Below, one piece after another: positions 9,222 to 17,772 of a DNA stretch of 64,000 nt (position 1 is its first letter; each line of letters starts with the position of its first letter). Under the pieces are notes generated by a model. It had not been told where the DNA came from. It searched no databases and saw nothing but the letters and a program-made list of their open reading frames with translations. The stretch comes from Parachlamydia sp. AcF125. Lineage in GTDB: Bacteria; Chlamydiota; Chlamydiia; Chlamydiales; Parachlamydiaceae. The stretch is from the NCBI RefSeq assembly GCF_018342475.1, contig NZ_JAEMUD010000003.1, positions 62,001 through 126,000 on the forward strand, read 5' to 3'. A program made the position numbers and the translations under genes.

Positions 9222-9380
9222 GAATGAAAAACATCTAAAGGAGGCGAGTCAATCTAAAAGAAGCCCTAGTACTAAAGGATCTATAGCTGAAATGATGGAG
9301 CTTGTAATTTTATTTTCCCAGCTCAAGCTAGAACTTTTAAAAACTTTTACAGCTAAATTAAGACTTGCTTCAGAAAAGTG
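9222..9380 (+). pseudogene. Decayed copy of the small basic ORF; rest of the 9003-9393 gap
   Basis: The bases corresponding to the 56-aa frame at 4670-4840 are present, but the ATG runs into a stop after four codons because of a one-base loss. Apart from this and the upstream box, the 390-bp gap between the ankyrin and oxidoreductase genes holds only AT-rich sequence shared with the other unit. Confidence 0.35.
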
Positions 9381-9393
9381 CTTCCTAGAAAAT

Positions 9394-10434
9394 TTATTCG
9401 GCAAAACCCGGCTCTTCTTCAAACAAAAATCGACCAAAGTTAATCAATTGATCGGCAAGCTGCCTCATTTTTTGGTTAAAACGCGCATGAGCATTCTCAT
9501 GATAAGGCTCTTGAAAAAATTCCCCTGCTAACACGGCTGTTTGTAAAGAAGTGTTGACCCCCATCCCATGAAAAAAACTCGCCGTGGCAGCTGCATCGCC
9601 CAGCACTAGGATATTTTTTTCAGGTAAAGAAAAAGCCTTTGCTTTTTGAAAAGCAATTTGAACATTATCTGTAAAGATAATCGGCTCTGTTTCAAGCTTT
9701 TCGGCTTCTAAAAACCATTCGCAGGCTTCTACTTTCTTTTTTAAACTCTTCAAGGAAACTTTTGCAAATAAAGTCGTATCCCCTACAAAGCTTTGCAAGA
9801 AGATGATACTTCCCATGGGAATTGAGATGCGGCGAATAAAGTAATTTTCTCTCTTTAAAATAGGCGATATATCGATTTCTCGAAAATGATCGGAGAAGGG
9901 AACAAACATCCATACTCCCACGGCGCGTCCTAAACATTCACACTTTATGCCTGCCTTATCACGCACTTGGCTGTGAGCCCCATCGGCTGCAATAATAAAG
10001 TCATAAGGGATAAGAGTATGTTCTCCTTCAACTGCCACAAGGGCGTCTCGTTTGCCCTCCTCTAATGCCAAGAAATCTCCCCGAATTTTTTTTATTCCCC
10101 GGGCCTTGATTCTTTCATTCAATCCCCTCTCTAAATATTTAATGCGAACCACGCCCATCTTTTCTTCTCCGAAATCCATCACTTTTAGTTGGGGAACCAC
10201 CACCTCCCATTTGTCGAGAAGATCTAAAGTGGACTCTAAAAGAAAAACGAACTGAGACCTGGAATATCCTTCTCTTTTTTCAACAATCGTGACGCTTGCT
10301 CCTTTGTAGTGAACTTCAATGGCTGTCGCAAGTCCGGTTGGCCCACCTCCCACAATCAGTACCTCAGTCGCTTTTGCGCTATTCCAAATAATCGCTGTAA
10401 AAAACAAGGAAAAGAGAAGAAAAAAACGTTTCAT
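9394..10434 (-). CDS. FAD-dependent oxidoreductase (PheA/TfdB-type monooxygenase fold) with a signal peptide
   Basis: 346 aa from ATG 10434; a GTG at 10464 would add ten residues ahead of an otherwise normal signal sequence, so the ATG is preferred. Residues 1-21 (MKRFFLLFSLFFTAIIWNSAKA) look like a cleavable signal peptide. The dinucleotide-binding motif VGGGPTGLATA follows, and near the end is LVLGDAAATASFFHGMG, the second FAD-contact motif of aromatic-ring and UbiH-type hydroxylases. An exported member is unusual, since FAD hydroxylases are normally cytoplasmic; export folded through Tat is not indicated because no twin Arg is seen. The substrate is unknown. Its 3' end occurs twice more as fragments at 240 and 4870. 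Confidence 0.8.
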   Translation of the reverse strand: MKRFFLLFSLFFTAIIWNSAKATEVLIVGGGPTGLATAIEVHYKGASVTIVEKREGYSRSQFVFLLESTLDLLDKWEVVVPQLKVMDFGEEKMGVVRIKYLERGLNERIKARGIKKIRGDFLALEEGKRDALVAVEGEHTLIPYDFIIAADGAHSQVRDKAGIKCECLGRAVGVWMFVPFSDHFREIDISPILKRENYFIRRISIPMGSIIFLQSFVGDTTLFAKVSLKSLKKKVEACEWFLEAEKLETEPIIFTDNVQIAFQKAKAFSLPEKNILVLGDAAATASFFHGMGVNTSLQTAVLAGEFFQEPYHENAHARFNQKMRQLADQLINFGRFLFEEEPGFAE

Positions 10435-10602
10435 AGCTGGTTGGAGCCTTTGAGGGTAAAGCACGGGAGTGTATCAAAATTATTCTAAAATGTACAATCG
10501 CTTTATCCGTTCAAACTGTGAATTTTTCCTCTTAGTAATCCCTTACTTTTAACTTAACTAGCGGATCAATTTGCTTGCAAACAACCCTTTACTCTCGAGG
10601 TG

Positions 10603-10725
10603 ATGGCCAAAACCTTTGAACTTTCCTCGGCCAAAAAATTAAAATACAGGTTATTAAACGCCTATGCCCTGAAAACGAAAGATCCATTTGCTATTTTTAA
10701 AATTAAAGGTATATATAAAAATTAA
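10603..10725 (+). CDS. Possible small protein (40 aa) in the 10435-11026 gap
   Basis: ATG 10603 has a GAGG-type ribosome binding site directly before it, unusually close, and runs to TAA 10723-10725, encoding a basic 40-residue peptide (MAKTFELSSAKKLKYRLL...). No family is recognised. The rest of the ~590-bp gap shows no other supported feature; it includes the region from which both flanking genes must be transcribed. Confidence 0.25.
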   Translation: MAKTFELSSAKKLKYRLLNAYALKTKDPFAIFKIKGIYKN

Positions 10726-11026
10726 GAGAGATTAAATGACCCCTTTAACAAGAATAGGCATACGAGCGGCCTTTATGATAAGGGGAAAAGCGAGATTTTA
10801 AGAGAGAGGAGGTAAGCACTATTCGTTTTTTTTCTTCCTAATTACTTAAGGCTCTATCCAGGTTCCTCTCCCCTTGCTAGTCTTTATTTAATTTTCCAGG
10901 AAACACCCACACGCATTAAAACTGGTCTCCACTTTTATCCAGGCGAATTTGTACGCTCTTTTGCCGCAAGAATTCAATTTTATGTGTTTGTGAAACAGCT
11001 AACCGAGATGTACCGAATCAACTTTT

Positions 11027-13237
11027 ATGATTGAAGATGAAGAACTCAGAGATTTATTCGAAGTAGAAAGCGAAGAAAAAATTCACTCGATCGAATCCAA
11101 TTTAAAAAAAATTGAAGCCAATTTTCGAAATGAGGCTGTTTGGAATGAACTCCTGCGAGATGTACATACCATCAAAGGATCTGCTCGGATGCTTAAAATC
11201 AAGTCCATTGAGATCGTGGCTCATCGATTTGAAGGGATTTTACAACATTTTAAAGATTCCAAAGCTCAAATTTCCCCTAGCCAGATAAAATTGTGTTACG
11301 AAATTTTAGATGCCATTCATTTACTTACTCAAGAAGAAATTGGGGGGCCCTCTGCAAACATCCATGTGGCCGCACTATTACAGAAAATTTCTCAGACAAT
11401 CCAAGAAGAGTTCATTTTTTCCTCTTTTCCTGCCGAGCCAAAACTTCAACCACCTTTACCTAGCCTCTCTGCCCATAAAATAGAAAGAACGCCTAAAAGA
11501 AAAGAGTTTTTTGAAAAAACATCCAACCATTCTCATCCCTTTCCGAACCCAGAAATGCACATCTCAACAATACGCGTGAATGTGGATCAAATTAATCAGT
11601 TGATGAATGAAGTTACCGAGCTAAGTATCGTAAAAACAGCCATTGAACAACTCCACACTCAAATTGATAGCTTGGTGAAACAATGGGAAGAAAAAAAAAC
11701 GTTGAGAAGGAGTGCAGATTTACAGCCACTTGATCTAACCCTTGAAGAAAAGCTAAAAATTTTACAAGGTCAAGCGCATGAACCGATCCATAAACTGCAA
11801 GGGATCTCATCCAAGTTAATTCATCTTGTTCGTCACCTCACTTTATTCCCTATCTCTAAACTTTTTGATTTATTTCCGCCCATGGTGCGCGAAATTGCCA
11901 GCAGCTGTGGCAAAGATGTGGACTTTGTCATCACAAGTGAAGAGATAGGGGTAGATCGCAAAATCATGGATAATCTCAAAGATCCCCTCACCCACCTTCT
12001 CCGCAATGCAATTTCCCATGGAATAGAGGCGGTAGAAATCAGGCAAACACTTGGGAAAAATCGTAGAGGAAGAATTGAATTAAAAGCTTTTCAAGCCGAG
12101 CAATCGATTGTTATCGAAGTTTCCGACGATGGTTCGGGGCTAGATTTTGAGAAAATCAAACAAAGGGCTCAAGATTCAAAACTTTTTAGCCATGAAGAGC
12201 TTGAGCATCAAACTCCCCAAGAATTAATGGAACTGATTTTTCTTCCCGGCTTTTCTACTTCTAAAAATCCTTCCGATATTTCCGGAAGAGGGATTGGCCT
12301 AGACATTGTGAAAAAGATGGTGCAGGATTGTTCTGGGCATATAAGTGTACGCTCACAAGCTGGAAGCGGCTGTACCTTTTCCATTGAACTTCCGCTTGAA
12401 TTTGTCACCAACCGAGTTCTCCTTATCTCCCAAAACAAAGAAATTTACGCCATTCCTAGTGAAATGATTGACGCCTCCTTGCAGATCAAAGGGGAACAGC
12501 TTTTTTCGGTGGAAGGTCAGGATATGATCCACCTTTCTCAAAACCCTTATCCTGTTTATTTTTTTACAAATTTTCTGTGCAAAATTAAACCTCCCCCTGA
12601 ATTGCCCCTGCCTTTAAATGCCCCTATTCCTTGTCTCATGGTTCGAAAATTTGAAAAGCATATCGGTTTAATCGTCGACGAAATACTAGAAGAGCAGGAG
12701 CTTGTCATTTTTCCAAATAAAATGCCCCTTTTTGACCAGAAGGGCATTATTGGAACTACCATCTTAAAAAATGGAAATGTATGCATGGTGATTGATCCCT
12801 TTGAATTTATCCATCTAACAGACGGCTCCCATAGGCCTTCTCCCCCTACAGAAACCCTTCATTTAAATAAAAAGAAATCGATTTTATTGGTAGACGACTC
12901 TAGCATTTCCCGTTTGATTCTTAAAAATGCCTTAGAAGAAAAAAATTATCAGGTTACCCTTGCTACAGATGGGCTACAAGCTCTTGAGCACCTAAATAAA
13001 ATGAAATTTGATGCCATGATTACAGATATCGAAATGCCCCACATGAATGGGCTCGAATTAACTTCGCAAATTCGCACTCAACACTACAATTACATTCTTC
13101 CCATTATTATGATTTCCAACCTGTCCTCAAGTAAAGATAGAGAAAAAGGGTTAAAGGCGGGGGCTAATGCTTATCTTCCTAAATCAGAGTTAAATCAGCA
13201 GACGATTGTGGCTACTCTAGAAGAGTTTTTAAAATGA
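11027..13237 (+). CDS. CheA-type hybrid sensor histidine kinase with C-terminal receiver
   Basis: 736 aa, no membrane segment. An HPt domain lies at ~1-105 with phospho-accepting His 47 in HTIKGSARML. A dimerisation region spans ~180-270. The CheA-type ATPase has an N box HLLRNAISHGIE at ~323-334, G1 DDGSG and G2 GRGIGLD. A CheW-like domain covers ~455-600 and a receiver ~620-735 with Asp 667 in ITDIEMP. This is the layout of WspE/PixL-type kinases that drive non-flagellar outputs. The stop overlaps the start of the receiver-cyclase gene (ATGA at 13234-13237), so the pair is translationally coupled and the cyclase is the likely output. No receptor or CheW gene is present in the window. The start has no strong ribosome binding site. 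Confidence 0.9.
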   Translation: MIEDEELRDLFEVESEEKIHSIESNLKKIEANFRNEAVWNELLRDVHTIKGSARMLKIKSIEIVAHRFEGILQHFKDSKAQISPSQIKLCYEILDAIHLLTQEEIGGPSANIHVAALLQKISQTIQEEFIFSSFPAEPKLQPPLPSLSAHKIERTPKRKEFFEKTSNHSHPFPNPEMHISTIRVNVDQINQLMNEVTELSIVKTAIEQLHTQIDSLVKQWEEKKTLRRSADLQPLDLTLEEKLKILQGQAHEPIHKLQGISSKLIHLVRHLTLFPISKLFDLFPPMVREIASSCGKDVDFVITSEEIGVDRKIMDNLKDPLTHLLRNAISHGIEAVEIRQTLGKNRRGRIELKAFQAEQSIVIEVSDDGSGLDFEKIKQRAQDSKLFSHEELEHQTPQELMELIFLPGFSTSKNPSDISGRGIGLDIVKKMVQDCSGHISVRSQAGSGCTFSIELPLEFVTNRVLLISQNKEIYAIPSEMIDASLQIKGEQLFSVEGQDMIHLSQNPYPVYFFTNFLCKIKPPPELPLPLNAPIPCLMVRKFEKHIGLIVDEILEEQELVIFPNKMPLFDQKGIIGTTILKNGNVCMVIDPFEFIHLTDGSHRPSPPTETLHLNKKKSILLVDDSSISRLILKNALEEKNYQVTLATDGLQALEHLNKMKFDAMITDIEMPHMNGLELTSQIRTQHYNYILPIIMISNLSSSKDREKGLKAGANAYLPKSELNQQTIVATLEEFLK

Positions 13238-14469
13238 ATGATGAGCTAAACAGTAAAACAATCCTAGTCGTCGATGACACCCCCTTGCAAGCGATTATGT
13301 TGCGCCGGATATTGATACAGACCAATTATAATGTCTTGACTGTAAAAAATGGGGCGGAAGCCCTAGAGTTTTTAAAAAAACAAAAATTTGACTTAGTCAT
13401 CACTGATGTCAATATGCCCGTAATGGACGGCTTTAAGTTATGCCACTTCATTAAAACTGACCCTGTCCTTAAATCCATTCCTGTAATTATTTGCACGATC
13501 CTCTCTGCTCCCGAAGATTTAATTAAAGGGATTGAGGCAGGCGCGGATAATTATATCACTAAACCGTGGAATAACGACCTTTTACTCTTACGGGTAAAAG
13601 AGTGCTTGGGAAGAACCTACCAGCCGCAAATATTTTCCCCTACCGAGGAGATTATTTTTGGCAACAAAACTTACAACATCAGCACAAGCCGCCAATATAT
13701 TCTCAACTTTTTACTCTCCACTTATGAACACATCCATCAGCAAAACTTGGAGCTTCAAGAACTCAAAGAAGAAATCCAGCACAAAAACTCGGAATTAAAC
13801 CAAGCCCAAAAAGAGCAGGAGCAAATGATGTTTAACGTTTTTCCTCCTCCTGTTGCTCAAGAATTGCTCGCCTACGGTTCGGTAAACCCACGACGTGTTG
13901 AAAACGCTACGGTCGGATTTGTGGATTTCTCAGGCTTTACTGAGAGTTCCTCTAAGTTAGATCCCCCTCTCCTTCTAGAAGTTCTCGAATTTTATTTTGA
14001 AAATTTTGACCGTATCATGGAATCCAGACAGATTGAACGGATCAAAACCATCGGGGATGGATATATGTTTGCAAGCGGCGTCCTAGAACCTAGAGATTCT
14101 TCTGCCTTCGATTGCGTCAGAGCGGCTTTAGACATACGCGAGTTCATGAAAAAGGCAGAACCCTTTATTCAACAAAAATATCAGCTTGAATGGAAAGCTC
14201 GCATGGGGATTCACTCAGGTCCCCTCATAGCTGGAGTGATTGGGAAACAAAAGCTTGCGTACGACATTTGGGGAGATACTGTTAATATTGCCAACCATTT
14301 GCAAGCCCAAAGTGAGGAAAGTAAGATTAATATCTCTCAAGAAACTTATGAAAGAATTAAAGATATCTTCAGATGCACTTATAGAGGTAAATTGCCTATT
14401 CAAACTCGTAAAAAAACAACCGGCATTCTTATGGACATGTATTTTGTAGAAGAGATTCACCAAAAATAA
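13234..14469 (+). CDS. Response regulator with class III adenylate/guanylate cyclase domain
   Basis: 411 aa. Receiver at ~8-125 with phospho-acceptor Asp 58 (ITDVNMP). A helical linker at ~165-205 with coiled-coil character resembles the signalling helix found before such cyclases. Cyclase domain at ~222-400: metal-binding Asp 231 (VDFSGFT) and Asp 275 (TIGDGYM), purine-selecting Lys 271 and Asp 344 (YDIWGD), which favour ATP. Asn 351 is present, but the transition-state Arg four residues later is His 355 (VNIANHLQ). The enzyme may be slow, use another residue, or be inactive. It is coupled by overlap to the CheA hybrid, which probably phosphorylates Asp 58. A cyclic-nucleotide-binding protein is encoded at 18956. 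Confidence 0.9.
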   Translation: MNDELNSKTILVVDDTPLQAIMLRRILIQTNYNVLTVKNGAEALEFLKKQKFDLVITDVNMPVMDGFKLCHFIKTDPVLKSIPVIICTILSAPEDLIKGIEAGADNYITKPWNNDLLLLRVKECLGRTYQPQIFSPTEEIIFGNKTYNISTSRQYILNFLLSTYEHIHQQNLELQELKEEIQHKNSELNQAQKEQEQMMFNVFPPPVAQELLAYGSVNPRRVENATVGFVDFSGFTESSSKLDPPLLLEVLEFYFENFDRIMESRQIERIKTIGDGYMFASGVLEPRDSSAFDCVRAALDIREFMKKAEPFIQQKYQLEWKARMGIHSGPLIAGVIGKQKLAYDIWGDTVNIANHLQAQSEESKINISQETYERIKDIFRCTYRGKLPIQTRKKTTGILMDMYFVEEIHQK

Positions 14470-14613
14470 CTTTTCCTTCAGAAACTAAGTCATTCAATCC
14501 TTATTCTTAAATGGAGTGCACATTTTTTTAAGCTCACTTCTTCGTAAAAATCAAAACAAAGAAAATTTCTTAATATCATAAGTGGATAAATCCATGGCGC
14601 GAAAGAGAAAGCT

Positions 14614-14724
14614 ATGAGTAAAAGCGTTGAAAAAATTTTAAAAAGCAGGCGTCAGATAGAGCTTGCTGCGCCCCCTCGCAACAAAAAGAGGGATTTTACT
14701 CCTATAATCGCTATTTACCCATGA
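14614..14724 (+). CDS. Possible small basic protein (36 aa)
   Basis: ATG 14614 to TGA 14722-14724 encodes MSKSVEKILKSRRQIELAAP and 16 more residues. Only a weak GAGA precedes it. It lies between the cyclase and the convergent exporter operon. No family is recognised. Confidence 0.25.
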   Translation: MSKSVEKILKSRRQIELAAPPRNKKRDFTPIIAIYP

Positions 14725-14751
14725 AAATTCCGCCATCTCTCCCTCAAATAT

Positions 14752-16161
14752 TTACGGAAGAGCCCATAACCCCCCAAGAGCCTTAATGAGATGAATAGTT
14801 GAAATATATTGGCGGCCAATCCGATTTACAAGGTCTCTTTTTAACTCTAGCTCAGTTCTTTCGCTATCCACAACTTCCAGATAATTAATGACCCCGTCTC
14901 TATAGCGTTCAGTAGTAAGATATACTGCTTCCTGAGAAGCTTTTACCGCTTTTTCTAAGCTGCGAATTTCCTCATCCTGCATTTTCAGGTTTGCTAAAGC
15001 ACTTTCCACCTCTTCTAAAGCAACCAAAACTTGTTGTTGGTAGTGGGCATCAGCTTCTCTAAATCTCGCCCATGCCAAACTCAACTGAGAACGATTTCGG
15101 CCCCCATCGAAAATGTTTTCACTTCCTCTTATATCGATGGCCCACAATCGACTTTTCCTAGACAAAAAGTCATGCAAATCAGGACTGGAAAAACCGAGGG
15201 TATTTGTGAGGCTAAAGGAGGGAAAAAATGAGGCATATGCAGCTCCAACTAACGCATGCTCAGCAGCTGATCGCCTTTCGGCCTCTCTTATATCGGGACG
15301 TTTAAGCAAAACCTCGGAAGGAACCCCAGAAGGCACTTTTGGAGGCATTTTCACAACCGGAGAATAAGCCATGGAGACTTCTGTGGGAGACACTCCAATT
15401 AATAATGCAATCCTATTTTCGCTTAATGCACGCTGCTTAAGGAGATCAAAATACTGCGCATAAGCATTCTGGTATTGCCTCTCTGCTTGCAAAACATCGA
15501 CGTAGTTGATTAAGCCTGCATGATACCGCTCTTGATTAATATCGATATCCTCTTTGCAAATCCCAATAAATTCTTTTAAAATATCCAGTTGAGCATCTAA
15601 AGAGCGCACTTGAAAATAAATGCTTGCAAGTTCAGAGGTTAAAATCAGCACACTCGCTTGAAAAGCCATTTCTTGAGCTTCATGCCGTCTCAAAGAAGAC
15701 CAGTATTGGCTTTTCAACTTTCCCCACAAATCCAGCTCGTATTTTAAATTAAAGGGGAGCGCATAAAGCATTTGGTGGGCACGTAGAATCGGGGGAAGAG
15801 TGGCGGGTAAGCCAAAAACTTCCATTAATCCATTCGTGCTGCTGTAGTCTGGATCTAAATTTACTTGGGGATATAAATCAGCTTTATGAATTCCCGCCAA
15901 TGCTCGGGTCTGGTGTACCCGAAATAAGGCTGCAAAAAGGTTTTTGTTATTCCGCATAGCTTGTAGCTCTAGGCTATCTAGAACAGGGTCTTCAAAAATC
16001 TCCCACCAATTCTCTACATCGGGGTTTGGAACTTCTTCTTGCTCCTCATATTTCCAATGCTCAGGCACCGGAGTACAGGGGCGCTGATACTTAGGCCCTA
16101 CCACGCAGCCGTTCAAAAATAGAAGGGCGATGCAAAAATAAAGATAGATTTTATTCTTCAT
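14752..16161 (-). CDS. Outer-membrane efflux lipoprotein (NodT/OprM, TolC-like)
   Basis: 469 aa. A lipoprotein signal ends in LNGC with acylated Cys 19, followed by the VGPKYQRP segment typical of OprM/NodT factors. Two copies of the outer-membrane efflux repeat (~60-250 and ~260-460) give the long helices of the trimeric barrel-tunnel, with typical phrases such as RPDIREAERR and ERYRDGVINYLEVVDSER. It is the outer-membrane exit of the exporter encoded upstream: its start overlaps the membrane-fusion gene by 11 nt, and it is last in a leftward four-gene operon. Confidence 0.92.
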   Translation of the reverse strand: MKNKIYLYFCIALLFLNGCVVGPKYQRPCTPVPEHWKYEEQEEVPNPDVENWWEIFEDPVLDSLELQAMRNNKNLFAALFRVHQTRALAGIHKADLYPQVNLDPDYSSTNGLMEVFGLPATLPPILRAHQMLYALPFNLKYELDLWGKLKSQYWSSLRRHEAQEMAFQASVLILTSELASIYFQVRSLDAQLDILKEFIGICKEDIDINQERYHAGLINYVDVLQAERQYQNAYAQYFDLLKQRALSENRIALLIGVSPTEVSMAYSPVVKMPPKVPSGVPSEVLLKRPDIREAERRSAAEHALVGAAYASFFPSFSLTNTLGFSSPDLHDFLSRKSRLWAIDIRGSENIFDGGRNRSQLSLAWARFREADAHYQQQVLVALEEVESALANLKMQDEEIRSLEKAVKASQEAVYLTTERYRDGVINYLEVVDSERTELELKRDLVNRIGRQYISTIHLIKALGGLWALP

Positions 16162-17056
16162 GGGCCTCTATCTGTGAATTTTCAATGTAAACGTCTGCTT
16201 GCTGTCCCACATACATCGCGTAATCTTTTGGCTCCTCAAAGGCATAAATCACTTGCAAAACACGCGTATCCACCCGTTCTTCAGAAGCTCCCGTTAAAGA
16301 TTTCTTAGGGATCACATAAGGCTCAATTCGCACAAAGGTAAGAGGAATGCTCACGTGGGAATTATTTTTTGGAAATGCCACAGCAGGGCTCTTCGGGTCA
16401 AAAAGGCCTGCATTTTGCTCATCTATGTCAACCCTAATCTGCAGATGTTTTAAATTCCCGACCATAAGCAAAGGCTTATTTCGGCTAACAAACTCCCCCT
16501 CTCTCACTTCTTGTTTAAGAAGAACTCCCTCGATTGGAGAGCAAACGACTAAACGGTTTAATAATTCTTTTGTTTCCTCGACCTCTGCCTTGGCCGCTTT
16601 TATTTTCATTTCTGCCACACGTCTTTCATTTTCTCGCCTATTGATATCTTCTTGGCTGACAGCTCGAGAATCTTTCACCCTTTTAACCCTTTCAAATTGA
16701 TCAATAGCTTTTTTAAGCACAGCCTCAGCGACTTCCACCTTTGCTTTTTGCACTTCTAACTTGGCTTTCAAAGCTCGGGTGTCCAATTGTAAAAGGGCAT
16801 CTCCTTTGCAAATAGGATCGCCTACTTTGAACCATAATTTTTCCACAATACTATCCTCGGGAACTCCAATTTCAATATTTTTATCTATGGCTTCCACAAT
16901 TCCGGAAGAGGCAATCGCTTGCAAAAAAGGGCTTCTAGAAGGTTCTTTAAGAGAAACTGCTTCAGGAGGCTCTTGTTGAAAAAGTTGGGACATCACGACA
17001 GTTAAAAAAATCCCTAAAATAGCTAAATAAAAACTGATGGTGTTGAAAATACTCAT
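16151..17056 (-). CDS. HlyD/MacA-type periplasmic membrane-fusion protein
   Basis: 301 aa. One N-terminal membrane anchor (~5-22) precedes a biotinyl-lipoyl-like half-motif (GSGVVEA-type, here SSGIVEAIDKN), a coiled-coil hairpin at ~95-165 rich in Lys/Glu/Ala, the second lipoyl half (VCSPIEGVLLKQEVREGEFV) and a beta-barrel. It bridges the ABC permease and the outer-membrane lipoprotein. It most resembles DevB-like adaptors. Its start overlaps the ATPase stop by 4 nt. The transported substrate is unknown. Confidence 0.88.
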   Translation of the reverse strand: MSIFNTISFYLAILGIFLTVVMSQLFQQEPPEAVSLKEPSRSPFLQAIASSGIVEAIDKNIEIGVPEDSIVEKLWFKVGDPICKGDALLQLDTRALKAKLEVQKAKVEVAEAVLKKAIDQFERVKRVKDSRAVSQEDINRRENERRVAEMKIKAAKAEVEETKELLNRLVVCSPIEGVLLKQEVREGEFVSRNKPLLMVGNLKHLQIRVDIDEQNAGLFDPKSPAVAFPKNNSHVSIPLTFVRIEPYVIPKKSLTGASEERVDTRVLQVIYAFEEPKDYAMYVGQQADVYIENSQIEAHEE

Positions 17057-17772
17057 GCATAAAATCCTTTAAGGGGACGGGGGTTCTTGTATCCCATCAT
17101 CACCCCATCTTCCATCATAGCCAGACAATCTGCATACTCAAAAATGCGATGATCGTGTGTGACCACGACGACACTCCGGTCAGAAGTTTTTCCAATATCT
17201 GTCAGGATTTGCATGATGCGGGCCCCATTTTCTGCATCTAAAGCTGAGGTTGGCTCATCGCATATCAAAAGCTTAGGTTCATGCACAAGCGCGCGAGCAA
17301 TGGCTATGCGCTGTTGCTCGCCCCCCGATAAATGCGCAATGTGCGCCTTTTCTTTTTCTTTCAACCCTAGTTGCTGCAATAATTCTCTCGATCTTTCTAC
17401 TGCTTCTTTTGTTGGGACGTCGTTTAAAATCAAAGGGATCATCACATTTTGCAAGACATTCAATGTTTTGATTAAATGGAATTGCTGAAAGACAAACCCT
17501 ACGTTGGTTTTTCTAAAATGGGTTAATTCATCTTCATCTAACTTCGTCAGAGTAGATCCTAGAACGTTCACTTCTCCTTCTGTGGGTCTAACTGTTCCCG
17601 CAATAATGCTTAAAAGGGTGGTTTTTCCACTTCCCGAAGGGCCTGTAATCATGAGCATTTCGTTTTTTTTCGCGACTAGATCTATTCCTTTTAAAATCTC
17701 CAGATAAATCTCTCCCGAAAAAATGCCTTTGGTTACATTCTTTAGCTCAATCGCATGAGGCGTATCAGACAC
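17053..17772 (-). CDS. ABC transporter ATP-binding protein (MacB/LolD/DevA type)
   Basis: 239 aa, a full-length stand-alone nucleotide-binding domain. Walker A GPSGSGKTT at ~44-52, Q-loop FQQ, signature LSGGEQQRIAIARAL, Walker B LLICDEPTSALD and the switch His in VVTHDHR are all present. It powers the permease encoded just upstream, with which it overlaps by 8 nt. Members of this subfamily drive mechanotransmission exporters rather than classical substrate tunnelling. Confidence 0.93.
   Translation of the reverse strand: MSDTPHAIELKNVTKGIFSGEIYLEILKGIDLVAKKNEMLMITGPSGSGKTTLLSIIAGTVRPTEGEVNVLGSTLTKLDEDELTHFRKTNVGFVFQQFHLIKTLNVLQNVMIPLILNDVPTKEAVERSRELLQQLGLKEKEKAHIAHLSGGEQQRIAIARALVHEPKLLICDEPTSALDAENGARIMQILTDIGKTSDRSVVVVTHDHRIFEYADCLAMMEDGVMMGYKNPRPLKGFYA

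Larger units (their letters stand above)
4858..9380. repeat. Tandem duplication, unit 2
   Basis: Second copy of the 231-4857 block with the same order and orientations. It is immediately followed by the intact FAD oxidoreductase gene, whose 3' end is the sequence found truncated at the head of both units. That arrangement is what a tandem duplication with one breakpoint inside the oxidoreductase gene would leave. Confidence 0.85.

Noticed and set aside
9292-9531. Plus-strand frame across the oxidoreductase 3' end
   Set aside because: Most of it is the antisense of the oxidoreductase C-terminus; the remaining part is the decayed small ORF already listed.
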